Below, in pieces: positions 7,089 through 15,801 of a DNA stretch of 64,000 bases. A program made the position numbers and the translations under genes. The notes below the pieces were generated by a model that worked only from the letters and a program-made list of their open reading frames with translations, was not told the DNA's origin and ran no database searches. The stretch comes from Acidobacteriota bacterium. Its GTDB lineage: Bacteria > Acidobacteriota > Thermoanaerobaculia > Gp7-AA8. The DNA is taken from contig JAJPHC010000057.1 in NCBI GenBank assembly GCA_021325515.1, forward strand, positions 62,001-126,000, read 5' to 3'. Each line of letters starts with the position of its first letter. Position 1 is the first letter of the stretch.

Positions 7089-8252
7089 ATGCACTACATG
7101 CTCCACGCGCTGAGCATGGCTTTTGCCATGTTCTGGGAAATCCTCTGGGCTCTCATCCTCGGCTTCGGCCTCTCCGCGATCGTCCAGGCAGTAGTCGGGA
7201 AAGAGCAGATGACGAAGCTCCTGCCCGACGAATCGCCGAAGACGCTCGCAATCGCCTGCGTTCTCGGTGCCGCATCGTCGTCATGCTCCTATGCCGCTGT
7301 TGCGCTCGCGCGCTCGCTCTTCCGCAAGGGTGCGAACTTCACAGCGGCGATCGGCTTCATGCTCGCATCGACGAATCTCGTCGCCGAGCTTGGGATCATC
7401 ATGGCCATTCTTCTCTGCTGGCAGTTCACGCTCGCCGAGTTCCTCGGCGGGCCGGTGATGGTCGCGATTCTCGCGCTGCTGTTTCGGCTCTTCCTGAAAC
7501 GACACATGGTCGAAGCCCGCGAGCAAGCCGACCGAGGCGTTGCCGGCAGGATGGAAGGTCACGCCGCGATGGACATGTCAGTGACGGAAGGCGGCACGAT
7601 CTGGCAGCGGATTGTTTCTCCGAAAGGCTTCACCGCGATCAGCCACTATTTCGCCATGGATTGGGCCGCGGTGTGGCTCGACATCGGCGGAGGGCTGCTG
7701 ATCGCGGGCGCGCTGGCCGCGTGGGTTCCGGCGACGTGGTGGAACCGTTTCTTTCTGACGAATCACCCGCAGCTTGCGAAGTGGTGGGGACCGATCGTTG
7801 GACCGATCGTCGCCGTGCTGTCGTTCGTCTGCTCGGTCGGGAACGTGCCGCTCGCCGCGGTACTGTGGAACGGCGGGAGCAGCTTCGGCGGTGTCATCGC
7901 CTTCATCTTCGCCGACTTGATCGTGCTGCCGGTGCTCAACATCTACCGCAAGTACTACGGTCTGAAGATGGCGTCGTTCCTCTTCGTCACGATGTTCGCT
8001 TCGATGTCCGCCGCCGCGCTCGCGATCGAGTTCCTGTTTCAGGCGCTCCATCTGATCCCACGCGAGCGCCACGCGCGAATCGTCGAAGCAGCGATCACGA
8101 TGAATTACACGAGCGTGTTGAACATCATCTTCCTTGCCGTCGCCGCGCTCCTGCTGTGGCGTTTCTTCAGGACCGGAGGGATGGAGATGCTGCGCACGAT
8201 GAACAAGATGCCGGAGGAGCCGCGGCATCGAGCGCACGCTCACGCGCACTGA
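7089..8252 (+). CDS. ArsP/DUF318-type metal permease
   Basis: A 387-residue polytopic membrane protein (start ATG 7089, or GTG 7086). It has the two-repeat architecture of the ArsP_1/SO_0444 permease family. The first repeat carries GAASSSCSYAAVALARS (around residue 60) and the second VLSFVCSVGNVPLAAVLW (around residue 240), matching the family's conserved Cys-containing loops in each half. A His-rich cytosolic tail (HRAHAHAH) ends the chain. Relatives export Zn/Cd or organoarsenicals. The metal neighbourhood suggests soft-metal or metalloid efflux, but the substrate is not determined. Confidence 0.87.
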   Translation: MHYMLHALSMAFAMFWEILWALILGFGLSAIVQAVVGKEQMTKLLPDESPKTLAIACVLGAASSSCSYAAVALARSLFRKGANFTAAIGFMLASTNLVAELGIIMAILLCWQFTLAEFLGGPVMVAILALLFRLFLKRHMVEAREQADRGVAGRMEGHAAMDMSVTEGGTIWQRIVSPKGFTAISHYFAMDWAAVWLDIGGGLLIAGALAAWVPATWWNRFFLTNHPQLAKWWGPIVGPIVAVLSFVCSVGNVPLAAVLWNGGSSFGGVIAFIFADLIVLPVLNIYRKYYGLKMASFLFVTMFASMSAAALAIEFLFQALHLIPRERHARIVEAAITMNYTSVLNIIFLAVAALLLWRFFRTGGMEMLRTMNKMPEEPRHRAHAHAH

Positions 8253-8255
8253 CGC

Positions 8256-8690
8256 ATGAAACGGTGGATCGCGTTTACGCTGCTGGTGCTCGCGATGAAC
8301 TTCGCGTGGGAGATGCTCCAGGCGAATTGGTTCTCGAGCATGCGCGGCCTGCCGATCCTCCGCGCCACGCTTCTCTGTCTCCGCGCATCGGCCGGCGATC
8401 TTCTGATCACGGCAGTCGCGTTCACGATCGTTGCGCTCGTCGCACGAAGTCCGACATGGCCCGTTGGACGCCGCATCTTCGTTCCGGCCACGATCTTTCT
8501 CATCGTTGCGATGACGATCGTGATCGCGTACGAACTGTTCGCACTTTCGACGGCACGCTGGAAGTACGACGCAGCGATGCCGAAACTGTTTGGGATCGGG
8601 CTTCTGCCGTTGATGCAGTGGATGGTGCTGCCGTTCGTCGACGTGTGGACGTTCCGTCTAGTTTGTATGAGTATTAGCGGGCAAACCTGA
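8256..8690 (+). CDS. Four-helix membrane protein of unknown function
   Basis: A 144-residue integral membrane protein starting 3 bp after the permease stop and so probably co-expressed with it. Four hydrophobic helices are visible (about residues 5-25, 45-65, 75-97, 112-135), with FAWEMLQANWF in the first loop. The last dozen residues (FRLVCMSISGQT) look less like a designed tail, and the stop lies within the junction sequence at 8683-8702 shared with the deleted copy at 50629, so the 3' end may have been remodelled. I do not recognise the family. Confidence 0.6.
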   Translation: MKRWIAFTLLVLAMNFAWEMLQANWFSSMRGLPILRATLLCLRASAGDLLITAVAFTIVALVARSPTWPVGRRIFVPATIFLIVAMTIVIAYELFALSTARWKYDAAMPKLFGIGLLPLMQWMVLPFVDVWTFRLVCMSISGQT

Positions 8691-8958
8691 AATGCTCATC
8701 TGACTGCCTGTAGATGATGGTGTGTGAGGTATCCAAGCCGCATTCAAGGGTTGATCGCGGCTTCGATCGTCTCTGTCACGCGCACGACCGACCCGTCGAA
8801 CACAATCGTTGGCGGCAGCCCTTCCCATCTTGCAGTCCTGCGGACATTGCGCGCCACGAAGGCGTGACCGTTGCGGCTGGGGCTCAGTACAATGCCTCGC
8901 TGAGATGACGCCGGCTCGTTGCAGACGGTCCCGGCCATCACGAACCATTGAGGACATC
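8691..8958 (+). other. Intergenic spacer without a supported gene
   Basis: 268 bases between the permease module and the sialidase-fold gene. The first ~15 bases belong to the junction sequence that recurs at 50629. Short frames exist on both strands, but none has a ribosome site plus recognisable protein. GAGG at 8950 serves the next gene. Confidence 0.5.
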
Positions 8959-10152
8959 ATGACTGCTCTTCGCCCCATTTTCGCGACGGCTCTTCTCGTC
9001 GCGATAGCGTCGCTTGCATCAGCGCAACCAGTCGAGGAGCTAGCCACGCCCGCAGGTGCCGGAGCGATGACGCCATTTGTTTTTGCGGGGCGCAACGCCC
9101 TCCTGCTGTCGTGGCTGGAGCCGGTGCCGGACACGAAGGAGACCGCGCTGCGTTTCGCGATCTATCGTGCCGGTCGATGGTCCGTGCCACGCACCGTTAT
9201 GCAACGCAGCGACTTCTTCGTGAATTGGGCGGACTTCCCCTCGATCGTCGAGGACGCGAACGGGACGCTCTTCGCCCACTGGCTACAGAAGAGTGGCAAC
9301 AGCACATATGCCTACGACGTGCGCGTGGCGATCTCCAACGATCGCGGCGCGACGTGGAGCGCGCCGATCCTGCTGAATCGCGACGGAAAGAAGGATGAGC
9401 ACGGGTTCGTGACGCTTGCGCCGCTACCGGCGGGCGGTGTCGGTGCCACGTGGCTCGATGGCCGGAACATGGTCGAAGGGAAAGAAGAGGGCGACATGAC
9501 GGTGCGCTACGCGACGATCGACGCGGCGGGCGTGATCCGTTCGGACGTGCAACTCGACAACCGAACATGCGAGTGCTGCACGACGGGTATGGCGATAGCT
9601 GGAGGGCATCCCGTCATTGCGTACCGCGACCGCTCCCCCGAGGAGATTCGCGACATTGCAGTCATCCGCCAGACGGCGAACGGCTGGTCGAAGCCGCGAC
9701 CCCTACACAACGACGGCTGGAAGATCGCCGGATGTCCGGTCAACGGTCCGCAGCTCGACGCGCGTGGCAAGCGCGTCGCCGCGGCGTGGTTCAGCGCGGC
9801 GGGAGAACATGGCCGGGCGTACGTCGCCTTCTCCGACAACGCCGGCGAGACGTTCGGAGCGGCCATCGTCATTGACGACGGCACGCCGATCGGGCGCATG
9901 GATGTGGCGATGCTCGACGGCGAGACGGCCATCGTCACCTGGTCCGAGCAAACCGCAGGAGGCGCAGAGTTGCGCGCGCGGCGTGTACCGCGCAACGGCA
10001 AGCCCACTCCGTCCGTCAAAGTTGCCGATTCCAGCGCGGCCCGAGCGGCTGGATTCGCGCGTATCGCCGTCCTCGGGCAGGATGTCTATGTCGCGTGGAC
10101 GGAGCAGAATGCTGCTACGAAACGGGTGCACGTCAGCAGGGTCCGGCTGTGA
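8959..10152 (+). CDS. Secreted sialidase-fold (BNR repeat) protein
   Basis: A 397-residue exported protein with a clear signal peptide (FATALLVAIASLASAQ). The start is ATG 8959, preceded by GAGG. The chain contains BNR/Asp-box repeats such as SNDRGATWSAP (near residue 130) and SDNAGETFGAA (near 300), typical of six-bladed sialidase-like propellers. A Cys triplet in NRTCECCTTGMA and GCPVNGPQ could bind metal or form disulfides. Catalytic sialidase residues are not evident, so a binding role is more likely than glycosidase activity. Its position beside copper genes fits observed neighbourhoods, but the function is unknown. Confidence 0.72.
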   Translation: MTALRPIFATALLVAIASLASAQPVEELATPAGAGAMTPFVFAGRNALLLSWLEPVPDTKETALRFAIYRAGRWSVPRTVMQRSDFFVNWADFPSIVEDANGTLFAHWLQKSGNSTYAYDVRVAISNDRGATWSAPILLNRDGKKDEHGFVTLAPLPAGGVGATWLDGRNMVEGKEEGDMTVRYATIDAAGVIRSDVQLDNRTCECCTTGMAIAGGHPVIAYRDRSPEEIRDIAVIRQTANGWSKPRPLHNDGWKIAGCPVNGPQLDARGKRVAAAWFSAAGEHGRAYVAFSDNAGETFGAAIVIDDGTPIGRMDVAMLDGETAIVTWSEQTAGGAELRARRVPRNGKPTPSVKVADSSAARAAGFARIAVLGQDVYVAWTEQNAATKRVHVSRVRL

Positions 10153-10222
10153 GGGAACGGTTCGGCTCGTCCCGCGGTTACGGGTCCATGAATTGCAGCT
10201 ATCGGACGCTGACAAAAGAACG

Positions 10223-10621
10223 ATGAGACGCGCCGCTGTTGCCGCCGCCTGGGTCTTCGGAGCGACCATTCCGCTCTTCGTGGCGGTAGTGTTCGTCTTC
10301 GGCTGCTGCGTCCTGCCGTTTCACGGCGTCATTCACAAAGCGCTGCCGCTCTGCCACTTCGCTATCGACTTCATCAGCGGCGAGCACGCGGATCATCACG
10401 ACGGCGCGCAACAGCCGCTGCCGGCGCGCGAGAAGCAGGAGCCGGTAAAGCGCATCGCCACTGAAGTGCCGCGCTCCTTTCAGCTCATCGCCGCCTCGGG
10501 CGCCGGACAGCGCGTCGTCGCATCCGACGCGACGATGTACCGCAGCTTCATTGCGCTGGGTGCGATCCGCTGCGACCGAGATGTCGGCCTGCATCTCTTC
10601 ATCGCCACCCTCTTGATTTGA
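10223..10621 (+). CDS. Small exported Cys/His protein, divergent member of 'FRI' family
   Basis: A 132-residue protein with one N-terminal hydrophobic segment running into Cys and His residues (VFGCCVLPFHGVIHKALPLCHF), then a His cluster (HADHHDG) and a low-complexity middle. It ends DVGLHLFIATLLI. The layout (membrane segment, Cys-His patch, variable middle, LH-containing hydrophobic C-terminus right at the stop, effector gene next) matches the proteins at 25164, 34956 and 42220, although the last residues agree only loosely. The Met-rich lipoprotein gene follows after 158 bases. It could be a metal-responsive leader or a metal-binding protein; both are inference. Confidence 0.5.
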   Translation: MRRAAVAAAWVFGATIPLFVAVVFVFGCCVLPFHGVIHKALPLCHFAIDFISGEHADHHDGAQQPLPAREKQEPVKRIATEVPRSFQLIAASGAGQRVVASDATMYRSFIALGAIRCDRDVGLHLFIATLLI

Positions 10622-10779
10622 TCCCGCTATCGCGCGGGCCGCGTTCGCCTGGGCTCTTTCGCCACTGCGTAGCCGGCTTCGCGCGCCCTCCCGCGCACTT
10701 CCTTCCACAGAAGGGAGCGCCTGTCCGCGCGCGTTCGTCGCGTGGAGCCGAGGCGTTCCGCGAGACGGAGACTAACGAC

Positions 10780-11658
10780 ATGAAGCATCACATTCGCATG
10801 CTCGCGTGCGGCGCCGCGTTGCTAGCAGCAATCGGCTCCGTTGCGTGCGGCGGCAAACAGACGATGGCGTCGAAGAGCGCCGCGGCATACGACGAGGCAA
10901 AGAAGAAGGGTATCCCGATCGAGGCTGCTGAGCATGGCGGACACGCCGCCGAACCAGCCGGCGTTGCGACGACTTCGACCGACACTGCGGCGATGCGGGA
11001 TATGGATCACGGATCGATGCCGGGGATGGATCACTCATCAATGGCCGGCATGGACCACTCGGCGATGGCGGGGATGGCAGGGATGGACCACTCGAAGATG
11101 CCGGGCATGGAGCACGGCACCTCCGCGAGCGGCGCGCATGACATGGCGGGGATGAATCACTCGGCAATGCCTGGGATGGGGCATGGCTCGATGCCGCGGA
11201 TGGACCACTCGGCAATGGCGGGGATGGCAGGGATCGACCACTCGAAGATGCCGGGGATGCAACACGGCGCCTCCGCGGGCGGCACGCATGACATGGCCGG
11301 CATGAATCACTCCGCAATGCCTGGGATGAATCGCGGATCGATGCCGGAGATGGACCACTCGGCAATGCCGGGAATGCAGCACGGATCGCAGATGGCAGCA
11401 CCGATCGCCATCGCACCGCCGACCTCAAACGAAGCGATCGCGCAGACGCAACCGGCCGTGACATTGCGGCCTGACGAGTTCGACGCGCCGGCGTCGGCCG
11501 CGATCGACGAGGCGGCGAAGGCAACTTCGGAGATGAATCACTCGATGGAGAACATCATGCCGAATTCTCCGGCCTCTCCGCAGCACGAACATCCGCCGCA
11601 GCCGAAGCCGAAACCACCGGCCGAGCATCATCACCACGACGGCGGGGAGGCGTCATGA
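10780..11658 (+). CDS. Met/His-repeat copper-binding lipoprotein
   Basis: A 292-residue lipoprotein. The signal ends in a lipobox (IGSVACGG). Residues 90-220 are a run of imperfect repeats built on M-D-H-S-x-M-x-G-M, with variants such as MDHGSMPGM, MNHSAMPGM and MDHSKMPGM (roughly 17 units). Such MDHS-type arrays bind Cu(I)/Cu(II) in CopA/PcoE-type periplasmic copper sinks. The end has a Pro-rich stretch and EHHHHDGG. It overlaps the TolC gene by 4 bp and heads the operon with the multicopper oxidase and cytochrome c. Repeat number may vary between strains because the DNA repeats too. Confidence 0.85.
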   Translation: MKHHIRMLACGAALLAAIGSVACGGKQTMASKSAAAYDEAKKKGIPIEAAEHGGHAAEPAGVATTSTDTAAMRDMDHGSMPGMDHSSMAGMDHSAMAGMAGMDHSKMPGMEHGTSASGAHDMAGMNHSAMPGMGHGSMPRMDHSAMAGMAGIDHSKMPGMQHGASAGGTHDMAGMNHSAMPGMNRGSMPEMDHSAMPGMQHGSQMAAPIAIAPPTSNEAIAQTQPAVTLRPDEFDAPASAAIDEAAKATSEMNHSMENIMPNSPASPQHEHPPQPKPKPPAEHHHHDGGEAS

Positions 11659-13061
11659 AGAGGCTTGCTCTCCTTATCGTCGTCGGCCTCGCCTCGGCGT
11701 GTGCGTCCGTGCCGCGCGATGCCGGTGTGAGCGACATCAAACAAGCAGTCTCCGATCGAACCGGACAGACCGTCGAATGGAAGGCTGCACCGTCGAATGC
11801 CGACGATCCACGCGTCCGCGAGCTGCTGCAGGGCGAGCTTACGGCCGACAAGGCTGTCGCCGTCGCGATGATGAACAATCCGCGCTTGCAGGCAACACTC
11901 GCGGAGCTCGGAATCGCGCGCGCGGATCTCTTGCGGGCAAGCCTCGTGCGAAACCCACTCTTCGAAGCAGAGGTACGCTTCCCGAGCGATCCGTTCCGGC
12001 CGTATGAGTTGCGGCTCGCGCAGACGCTCGTCGATCTCATTCAACTGCGACGACGCCAGGCGCTCGGCCGTGCGGCGTTCAACGCCGCGACGCTGCGCGT
12101 CACATACGAAGTGGTGCGCTTTGCCGCGGATGTCCGTGCGCAGTACTTCGACGTTCTCGCGGCCTCGCAGCGCGTGGCGCAGAGCCGCATGAGTCTTGAA
12201 GCGGCGAGGGCCTCAGCGGAGCTCGCGCAGCGACAGCACGAAGCGCAGAACATCACCGACCTGGATCTCGAGAACGAGCAGGCGGAGTACGAGCAGGCGA
12301 AGCTCGACGTGGCACGGGAAGAACAGGCGCTCCTGATCGCGCGGGAAGCGTTGCTGCGGGCGATGGGGCTGCGCGACACGTCGATCGACTGGCGCTTGCC
12401 GCAGGCGTTCCCGCCACTGCCGGCGTCCGAGCAGGACCAGCAGCAACTCGAACAGCTCGCGGCTTCGCGCCGGCTCGACATCGAGATCGCACGACGCGAA
12501 GTTGAGATCGCACGGCAGCATGTGCCGTTGGCGCGTCTGGCAGCGCTCGGCGACATCACGGTCGACGGTCACCTGCAGCGCGACGCGAGCGGCACGAAGA
12601 CGGTCGGCCCTGGCATCGAGGTGCCCATTCCGATCTTCAATACCGGCGCTCCAGCGCGTTCGCGCGCCGAGGCCGAGTACCTGCGCGTAAGCCATGCGCT
12701 GAACGCATTGCTCGCCGAGTCGTCCTCGCAGCTACGTGCTGCGCGGGCCACGGTCGCCGAGGCAAGGGCGCGTCTCGAGTATTACCGCGACGTGATCGTG
12801 CCGCGCCGCCAGCGCATCGTCGAGCTGACGAAACTGGAGCACAACGCCATGCTCGTCGGCGTTTTCCAGCTCCTGCAGGCAAAGCGGAACGAGACGAAGG
12901 CGCAACGCGATTTCATCGATGCGCAGCGCGACTACTTCAGCGCTCGCAACAACCTCGATCGTGCGCTGAACGGCGTTGTCACCAGGACGACGTTCATGTC
13001 GTCAACCGATCAATCGTCCGGGACAGGTACCAGCACCACTTCGCCCGAAGGAGGCCAATAA
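11655..13061 (+). CDS. TolC-family outer-membrane lipoprotein
   Basis: A 468-residue outer-membrane efflux protein with a lipoprotein signal (VGLASACASV). Two OEP repeats of long coiled-coil helices are visible. In the first, NNPRLQATLAELGIARADLLRAS is preceded by VAVAMM; the second has RRLDIEIARREVEIARQHVPLAR. Both halves carry heptad Ala/Arg/Glu stretches forming the alpha-barrel. No RND or membrane-fusion gene is next to it: it sits between the Met-repeat lipoprotein (4-bp overlap) and a multicopper oxidase whose start directly follows its stop. This resembles CopB-like placement in copper operons. Confidence 0.88.
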   Translation: MKRLALLIVVGLASACASVPRDAGVSDIKQAVSDRTGQTVEWKAAPSNADDPRVRELLQGELTADKAVAVAMMNNPRLQATLAELGIARADLLRASLVRNPLFEAEVRFPSDPFRPYELRLAQTLVDLIQLRRRQALGRAAFNAATLRVTYEVVRFAADVRAQYFDVLAASQRVAQSRMSLEAARASAELAQRQHEAQNITDLDLENEQAEYEQAKLDVAREEQALLIAREALLRAMGLRDTSIDWRLPQAFPPLPASEQDQQQLEQLAASRRLDIEIARREVEIARQHVPLARLAALGDITVDGHLQRDASGTKTVGPGIEVPIPIFNTGAPARSRAEAEYLRVSHALNALLAESSSQLRAARATVAEARARLEYYRDVIVPRRQRIVELTKLEHNAMLVGVFQLLQAKRNETKAQRDFIDAQRDYFSARNNLDRALNGVVTRTTFMSSTDQSSGTGTSTTSPEGGQ

Positions 13062-14381
13062 ATGTTTTCCCGCCGCAAACTGCTCTTCTCCTCGGCCGCC
13101 AGTGTTTTCGGCAGTGCACTCCTCGGTCGGAGCGCTGCCGCACAACCGTCAGCCGCCGACACGACGCATTCGCATCTCAAGCCCGCGCGCCGTTCAAGCG
13201 GCGGCCGCACGCCGGTCATCACGCCGAACGGAACCTCGCTGCCGTATCGGATGGAGAACGGCGTGAAGGTCTTTCACCTCACGGCCGAGCCGGTGAAGCG
13301 TGAATTTGTCGACGGCTTCGCGGTGAACTGCTGGGGCTACAACGGCATGACTCCCGGCCCGACGATCGAGGCGTTCGAGGGCGACCGTGTGCGCATCTAC
13401 GTCACGAACAAGCTGCCCGAGGGAACCTCGATTCATTGGCATGGCGTGATCCTGCCGAATGGCATGGACGGCGTCTCCGGCCTGACGCAACCGAAGATCG
13501 GTCCGGGCGAGACGTTCGTCTACGAGTTCACCCTCAAGCAGACCGGCACGCTGATGTACCACCCGCATTTCGATGAGATGACGCAGATCGCGCTCGGCAT
13601 GCACGGCTTCTTCGTCATCCATCCACGCAACGCCGCGGTGCGCCGCGTCGATCGCGACTTTGCGATCTTTCTCAACGAGTGGTTCATCAAGCCAGGCACG
13701 GCAACGCCCGATCCGACGGTGATGCTCGACTTCAACGTCTTCACCTTCAACAGCCGCGTCTTTCCCGGCACCGATCCACTGCTCGTTCGCACCGGTGACC
13801 GCGTGCGCATCCGCATCGCGAATCTCACGATGGATTCGCATCCGATCCACATTCACGGGCACAAGTTTTACGTCACCGGCACCGACGCCGGTCCGATCCA
13901 ACCATCGGCGTGGATTCCCGAGAACACAGTCAACGTGCCGGTCGGCGCGACGCGTGACATGGAGTTCGTCGCCGACAACCCGGGTGATTGGGCGTTCCAT
14001 TGCCACAAGTCGCATCACGTCATGAACCAAATGGGGCACGGCCTCCCGAATCTCCTCGGCGTCGACGCGGGTAACACGCAGGCGCGCCTCGACGCGCTCA
14101 CGCCCGGCACGATGGTCATGGGACCGACCGGCATGGGCGACATGTCGGAGATGCAGGGAATGATGCCGACGCCGCGCAACAGCATCGCCATGCTCGGCGG
14201 AGCCGGCCCGTACGGCACAATCGACATGGGTGGCATGTTCACGATCGTGAAGATTCGCGACGACATCGACTACGGCCGTGACCCGGGCTGGTACTCCTCG
14301 GGGCCACGTGCATATCGCGTAAATTCGATCTCGACGCCGGAGCAACAATCGCCGCACCAACATCACGCGTCGGGGAGCTAA
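13062..14381 (+). CDS. Multicopper oxidase (CopA/CueO-like)
   Basis: A 439-residue exported enzyme expected to oxidise Cu(I) or similar substrates with O2. The N-terminus has an Arg pair and hydrophobic stretch (SRRKLLFSSAASVFG) suggesting Tat export. All four copper motifs are present: HWHGVILPNGMDG, YHPHFDE, HPIHIHGHKF and HCHKSHHVMNQM, the last giving the type-1 His/Cys/His plus axial Met. A Met-rich loop near residues 345-370 (GTMVMGPTGMGDMSEMQGMM) is like the CueO copper-binding insert. It lies in an operon between the TolC gene and a cytochrome c that could be its redox partner. Confidence 0.93.
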   Translation: MFSRRKLLFSSAASVFGSALLGRSAAAQPSAADTTHSHLKPARRSSGGRTPVITPNGTSLPYRMENGVKVFHLTAEPVKREFVDGFAVNCWGYNGMTPGPTIEAFEGDRVRIYVTNKLPEGTSIHWHGVILPNGMDGVSGLTQPKIGPGETFVYEFTLKQTGTLMYHPHFDEMTQIALGMHGFFVIHPRNAAVRRVDRDFAIFLNEWFIKPGTATPDPTVMLDFNVFTFNSRVFPGTDPLLVRTGDRVRIRIANLTMDSHPIHIHGHKFYVTGTDAGPIQPSAWIPENTVNVPVGATRDMEFVADNPGDWAFHCHKSHHVMNQMGHGLPNLLGVDAGNTQARLDALTPGTMVMGPTGMGDMSEMQGMMPTPRNSIAMLGGAGPYGTIDMGGMFTIVKIRDDIDYGRDPGWYSSGPRAYRVNSISTPEQQSPHQHHASGS

Positions 14382-14384
14382 GCC

Positions 14385-15029
14385 ATGCGAAGAGGCTTCA
14401 AGTTTCCTGTCCTCATTGAAGTGGCAATCGGCGCGCTACTGCTCGGCCTCCTGGTCGGCGTCTTCGTCTTCATCCGAACGCTTCGTTACGGCTTCAGCGC
14501 GCATGACGCTCCGACCGGGATGGAAGCGTTTCTTGCGGGACGCATGCGCCACTGGTCGATCCCGGCAGAGTTGCACAACAGGAAGAACCCCGTGCCAATC
14601 ACCCCCGCTGTTCTTGCCTTAGCGCGCGCACACTTTGCCGATCATTGCGCGTCGTGTCACGGCAACGACGGCAAGGGGAACACGGAGATGGGCCGGCACC
14701 TGTATCCGCGTGCGCCCGACATGACGCTCGCCGAAACGCAGTCGCAATCGGATGGTGAGCTCTTCGCCACGATCGAAAACGGCGTGCGGCTGACCGGCAT
14801 GCCGGGATGGGGCAACGGTACCGCCGGTTCGGCCTACGGCAGTTGGACGCTCGTGCATTTTATCCGGCACCTGCCCAAGCTGACGCCGGAAGAAGTCGCC
14901 GAGATGGAAAAACTCAATCCGAAATCACCGGAAGAATGGCAGCAGATGCAGCAGGAAGCAGCATTTCTCGCCGGCGGCGAAGAAGCCGTGCAGGCACCAA
15001 CCAACGAAACACAACCGCATCACCATTGA
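14385..15029 (+). CDS. Membrane-anchored c-type cytochrome
   Basis: A 214-residue protein with an N-terminal membrane anchor (residues 10-34) and a periplasmic cytochrome c domain. The heme motif CASCH is near residue 88, in FADHCASCHGNDGKG. A likely axial Met is in LTGMPGWGNG near residue 145. The tail is Glu-rich and ends in HHH. It begins 3 bp after the multicopper oxidase, so the pair may pass electrons from copper or organic oxidation to the respiratory chain. That coupling is inferred from position. Confidence 0.88.
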   Translation: MRRGFKFPVLIEVAIGALLLGLLVGVFVFIRTLRYGFSAHDAPTGMEAFLAGRMRHWSIPAELHNRKNPVPITPAVLALARAHFADHCASCHGNDGKGNTEMGRHLYPRAPDMTLAETQSQSDGELFATIENGVRLTGMPGWGNGTAGSAYGSWTLVHFIRHLPKLTPEEVAEMEKLNPKSPEEWQQMQQEAAFLAGGEEAVQAPTNETQPHHH

Positions 15030-15041
15030 AAGGACAGGCAT

Positions 15042-15347
15042 GTGAAAAAACTCGTCGCAGTCTCTCTCTTCCTCCTCCTGGCCGTTACCAGCGCGTTCGC
15101 GCACGCCGGCCACATTCATACCTATATGGGCAGTGTGACGATGCTGCACGGCAACGCGTTCATGATGAAGACGACGGACGGAAAGGACCTCACAATCCAG
15201 ACCTCGGCGAAAACGAAGTGGCTGCACTCCGATGACCACGTGGCGAAACAATCCGAGCTGGCTGTCGGGCAGCGAGTGGTTGTGAAGATGACGGCCGACG
15301 GCAAGACCGCCGATACCGTGAAGATGAGCGCTCCGGCAAAGAAGTGA
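15042..15347 (+). CDS. Small secreted DUF5666-like protein
   Basis: A 101-residue exported protein. GTG start with AAAGGACAGG just upstream and a signal peptide ending SAFAHAGH. The mature part is a small beta barrel: GSVTMLHGNAFMMKTTDGKDLTI, then LAVGQRVVVKMTADGKT, a pattern typical of DUF5666/OB-like periplasmic domains. His and Met near the new N-terminus (HAGHIHTYMG) could bind copper. Last intact gene of the Met-repeat/MCO/cytochrome operon. Confidence 0.75.
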   Translation: MKKLVAVSLFLLLAVTSAFAHAGHIHTYMGSVTMLHGNAFMMKTTDGKDLTIQTSAKTKWLHSDDHVAKQSELAVGQRVVVKMTADGKTADTVKMSAPAKK

Positions 15348-15389
15348 CGTTCTTCCCAACAAGATTGAAGGCGGAGGGAATCACTAAAC

Positions 15390-15613
15390 ACAACAAGATC
15401 GCGGGCATTGTGTTTCGCGTTTGCATCTGCCGCAGCCACCCATCCGCCCGCGGACGCGGACTTCATCGACAGCATGATCATGCAGCAGAGTCCTGGCATC
15501 GAGATCGCTCAGATGGCCGTACAAAGCGCATGAAGAGGTACGTCGACGACTAGCAGGAGATCGGACAAGTCGAAGCGATGCGTGACAGAACACTCGATTA
15601 TGTCGCGGCCTGA
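15390..15613 (+). pseudogene. DUF305 protein gene, frameshifted
   Basis: In one frame a signal-like FAFASAAATHPPADADFID is followed by SMIMQQSPGIEIAQMA, matching the first DUF305 helix (usually MIxHHxxAxxMA). The frame breaks at a stop after AVQSA near 15530. A second frame gives HEEVRRRLA and a third gives QEIGQVEAMRDRTLDYVAA ending in TGA at 15611-15613, which are the second DUF305 helix and tail. At least two indels separate these parts. The following 190 bases up to the DUF4396-MCO gene hold no supported gene, although a Met-rich piece (MPGMTGMNMTG) at 15627 looks like more debris. Confidence 0.65.
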
Positions 15614-15801
15614 GCTGGCGGATATGCCCGGCATGACGGGAATGAACATGACCGGCTCCAGGCGAAATCGGGCAATCGACTTTGATCTCGCGTTTTTCAG
15701 TGCCTTGAGCGAGCGCTACGATCAAGATGTCGCAGGAACTGCGCGCGGGCTCGGTCGCGGCGGCGCTGACGATCGGATATTGAACGAGGAGGGCCAGACT
15801 G

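Larger units (their letters stand above)
6719..7127 (+). repeat. Copy 1 of a ~0.4-kb repeat shared with 50227-50628
   Basis: This stretch, from a remnant reading frame through the 39-aa microprotein into the first 13 codons of the permease, is about 90 percent identical by eye to 50227-50628. In copy 2 the sequence jumps from GCTTTTGCC, inside the permease start, to AAACCTG...GCTCATCTG, which corresponds to 8683-8702 here, right after the following gene. Copy 2 is therefore a deletion derivative lacking about 1.55 kb, and this copy is the intact one. Confidence 0.9.

Noticed and set aside
8744-8941. A minus-strand frame after the permease module
   Set aside because: No ribosome site and no recognisable domain.
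10985-11390. CRISPR-like array suggested by repeated DNA
   Set aside because: The repeats are in-frame codons of the MDHS protein array, without conserved repeat-spacer structure.
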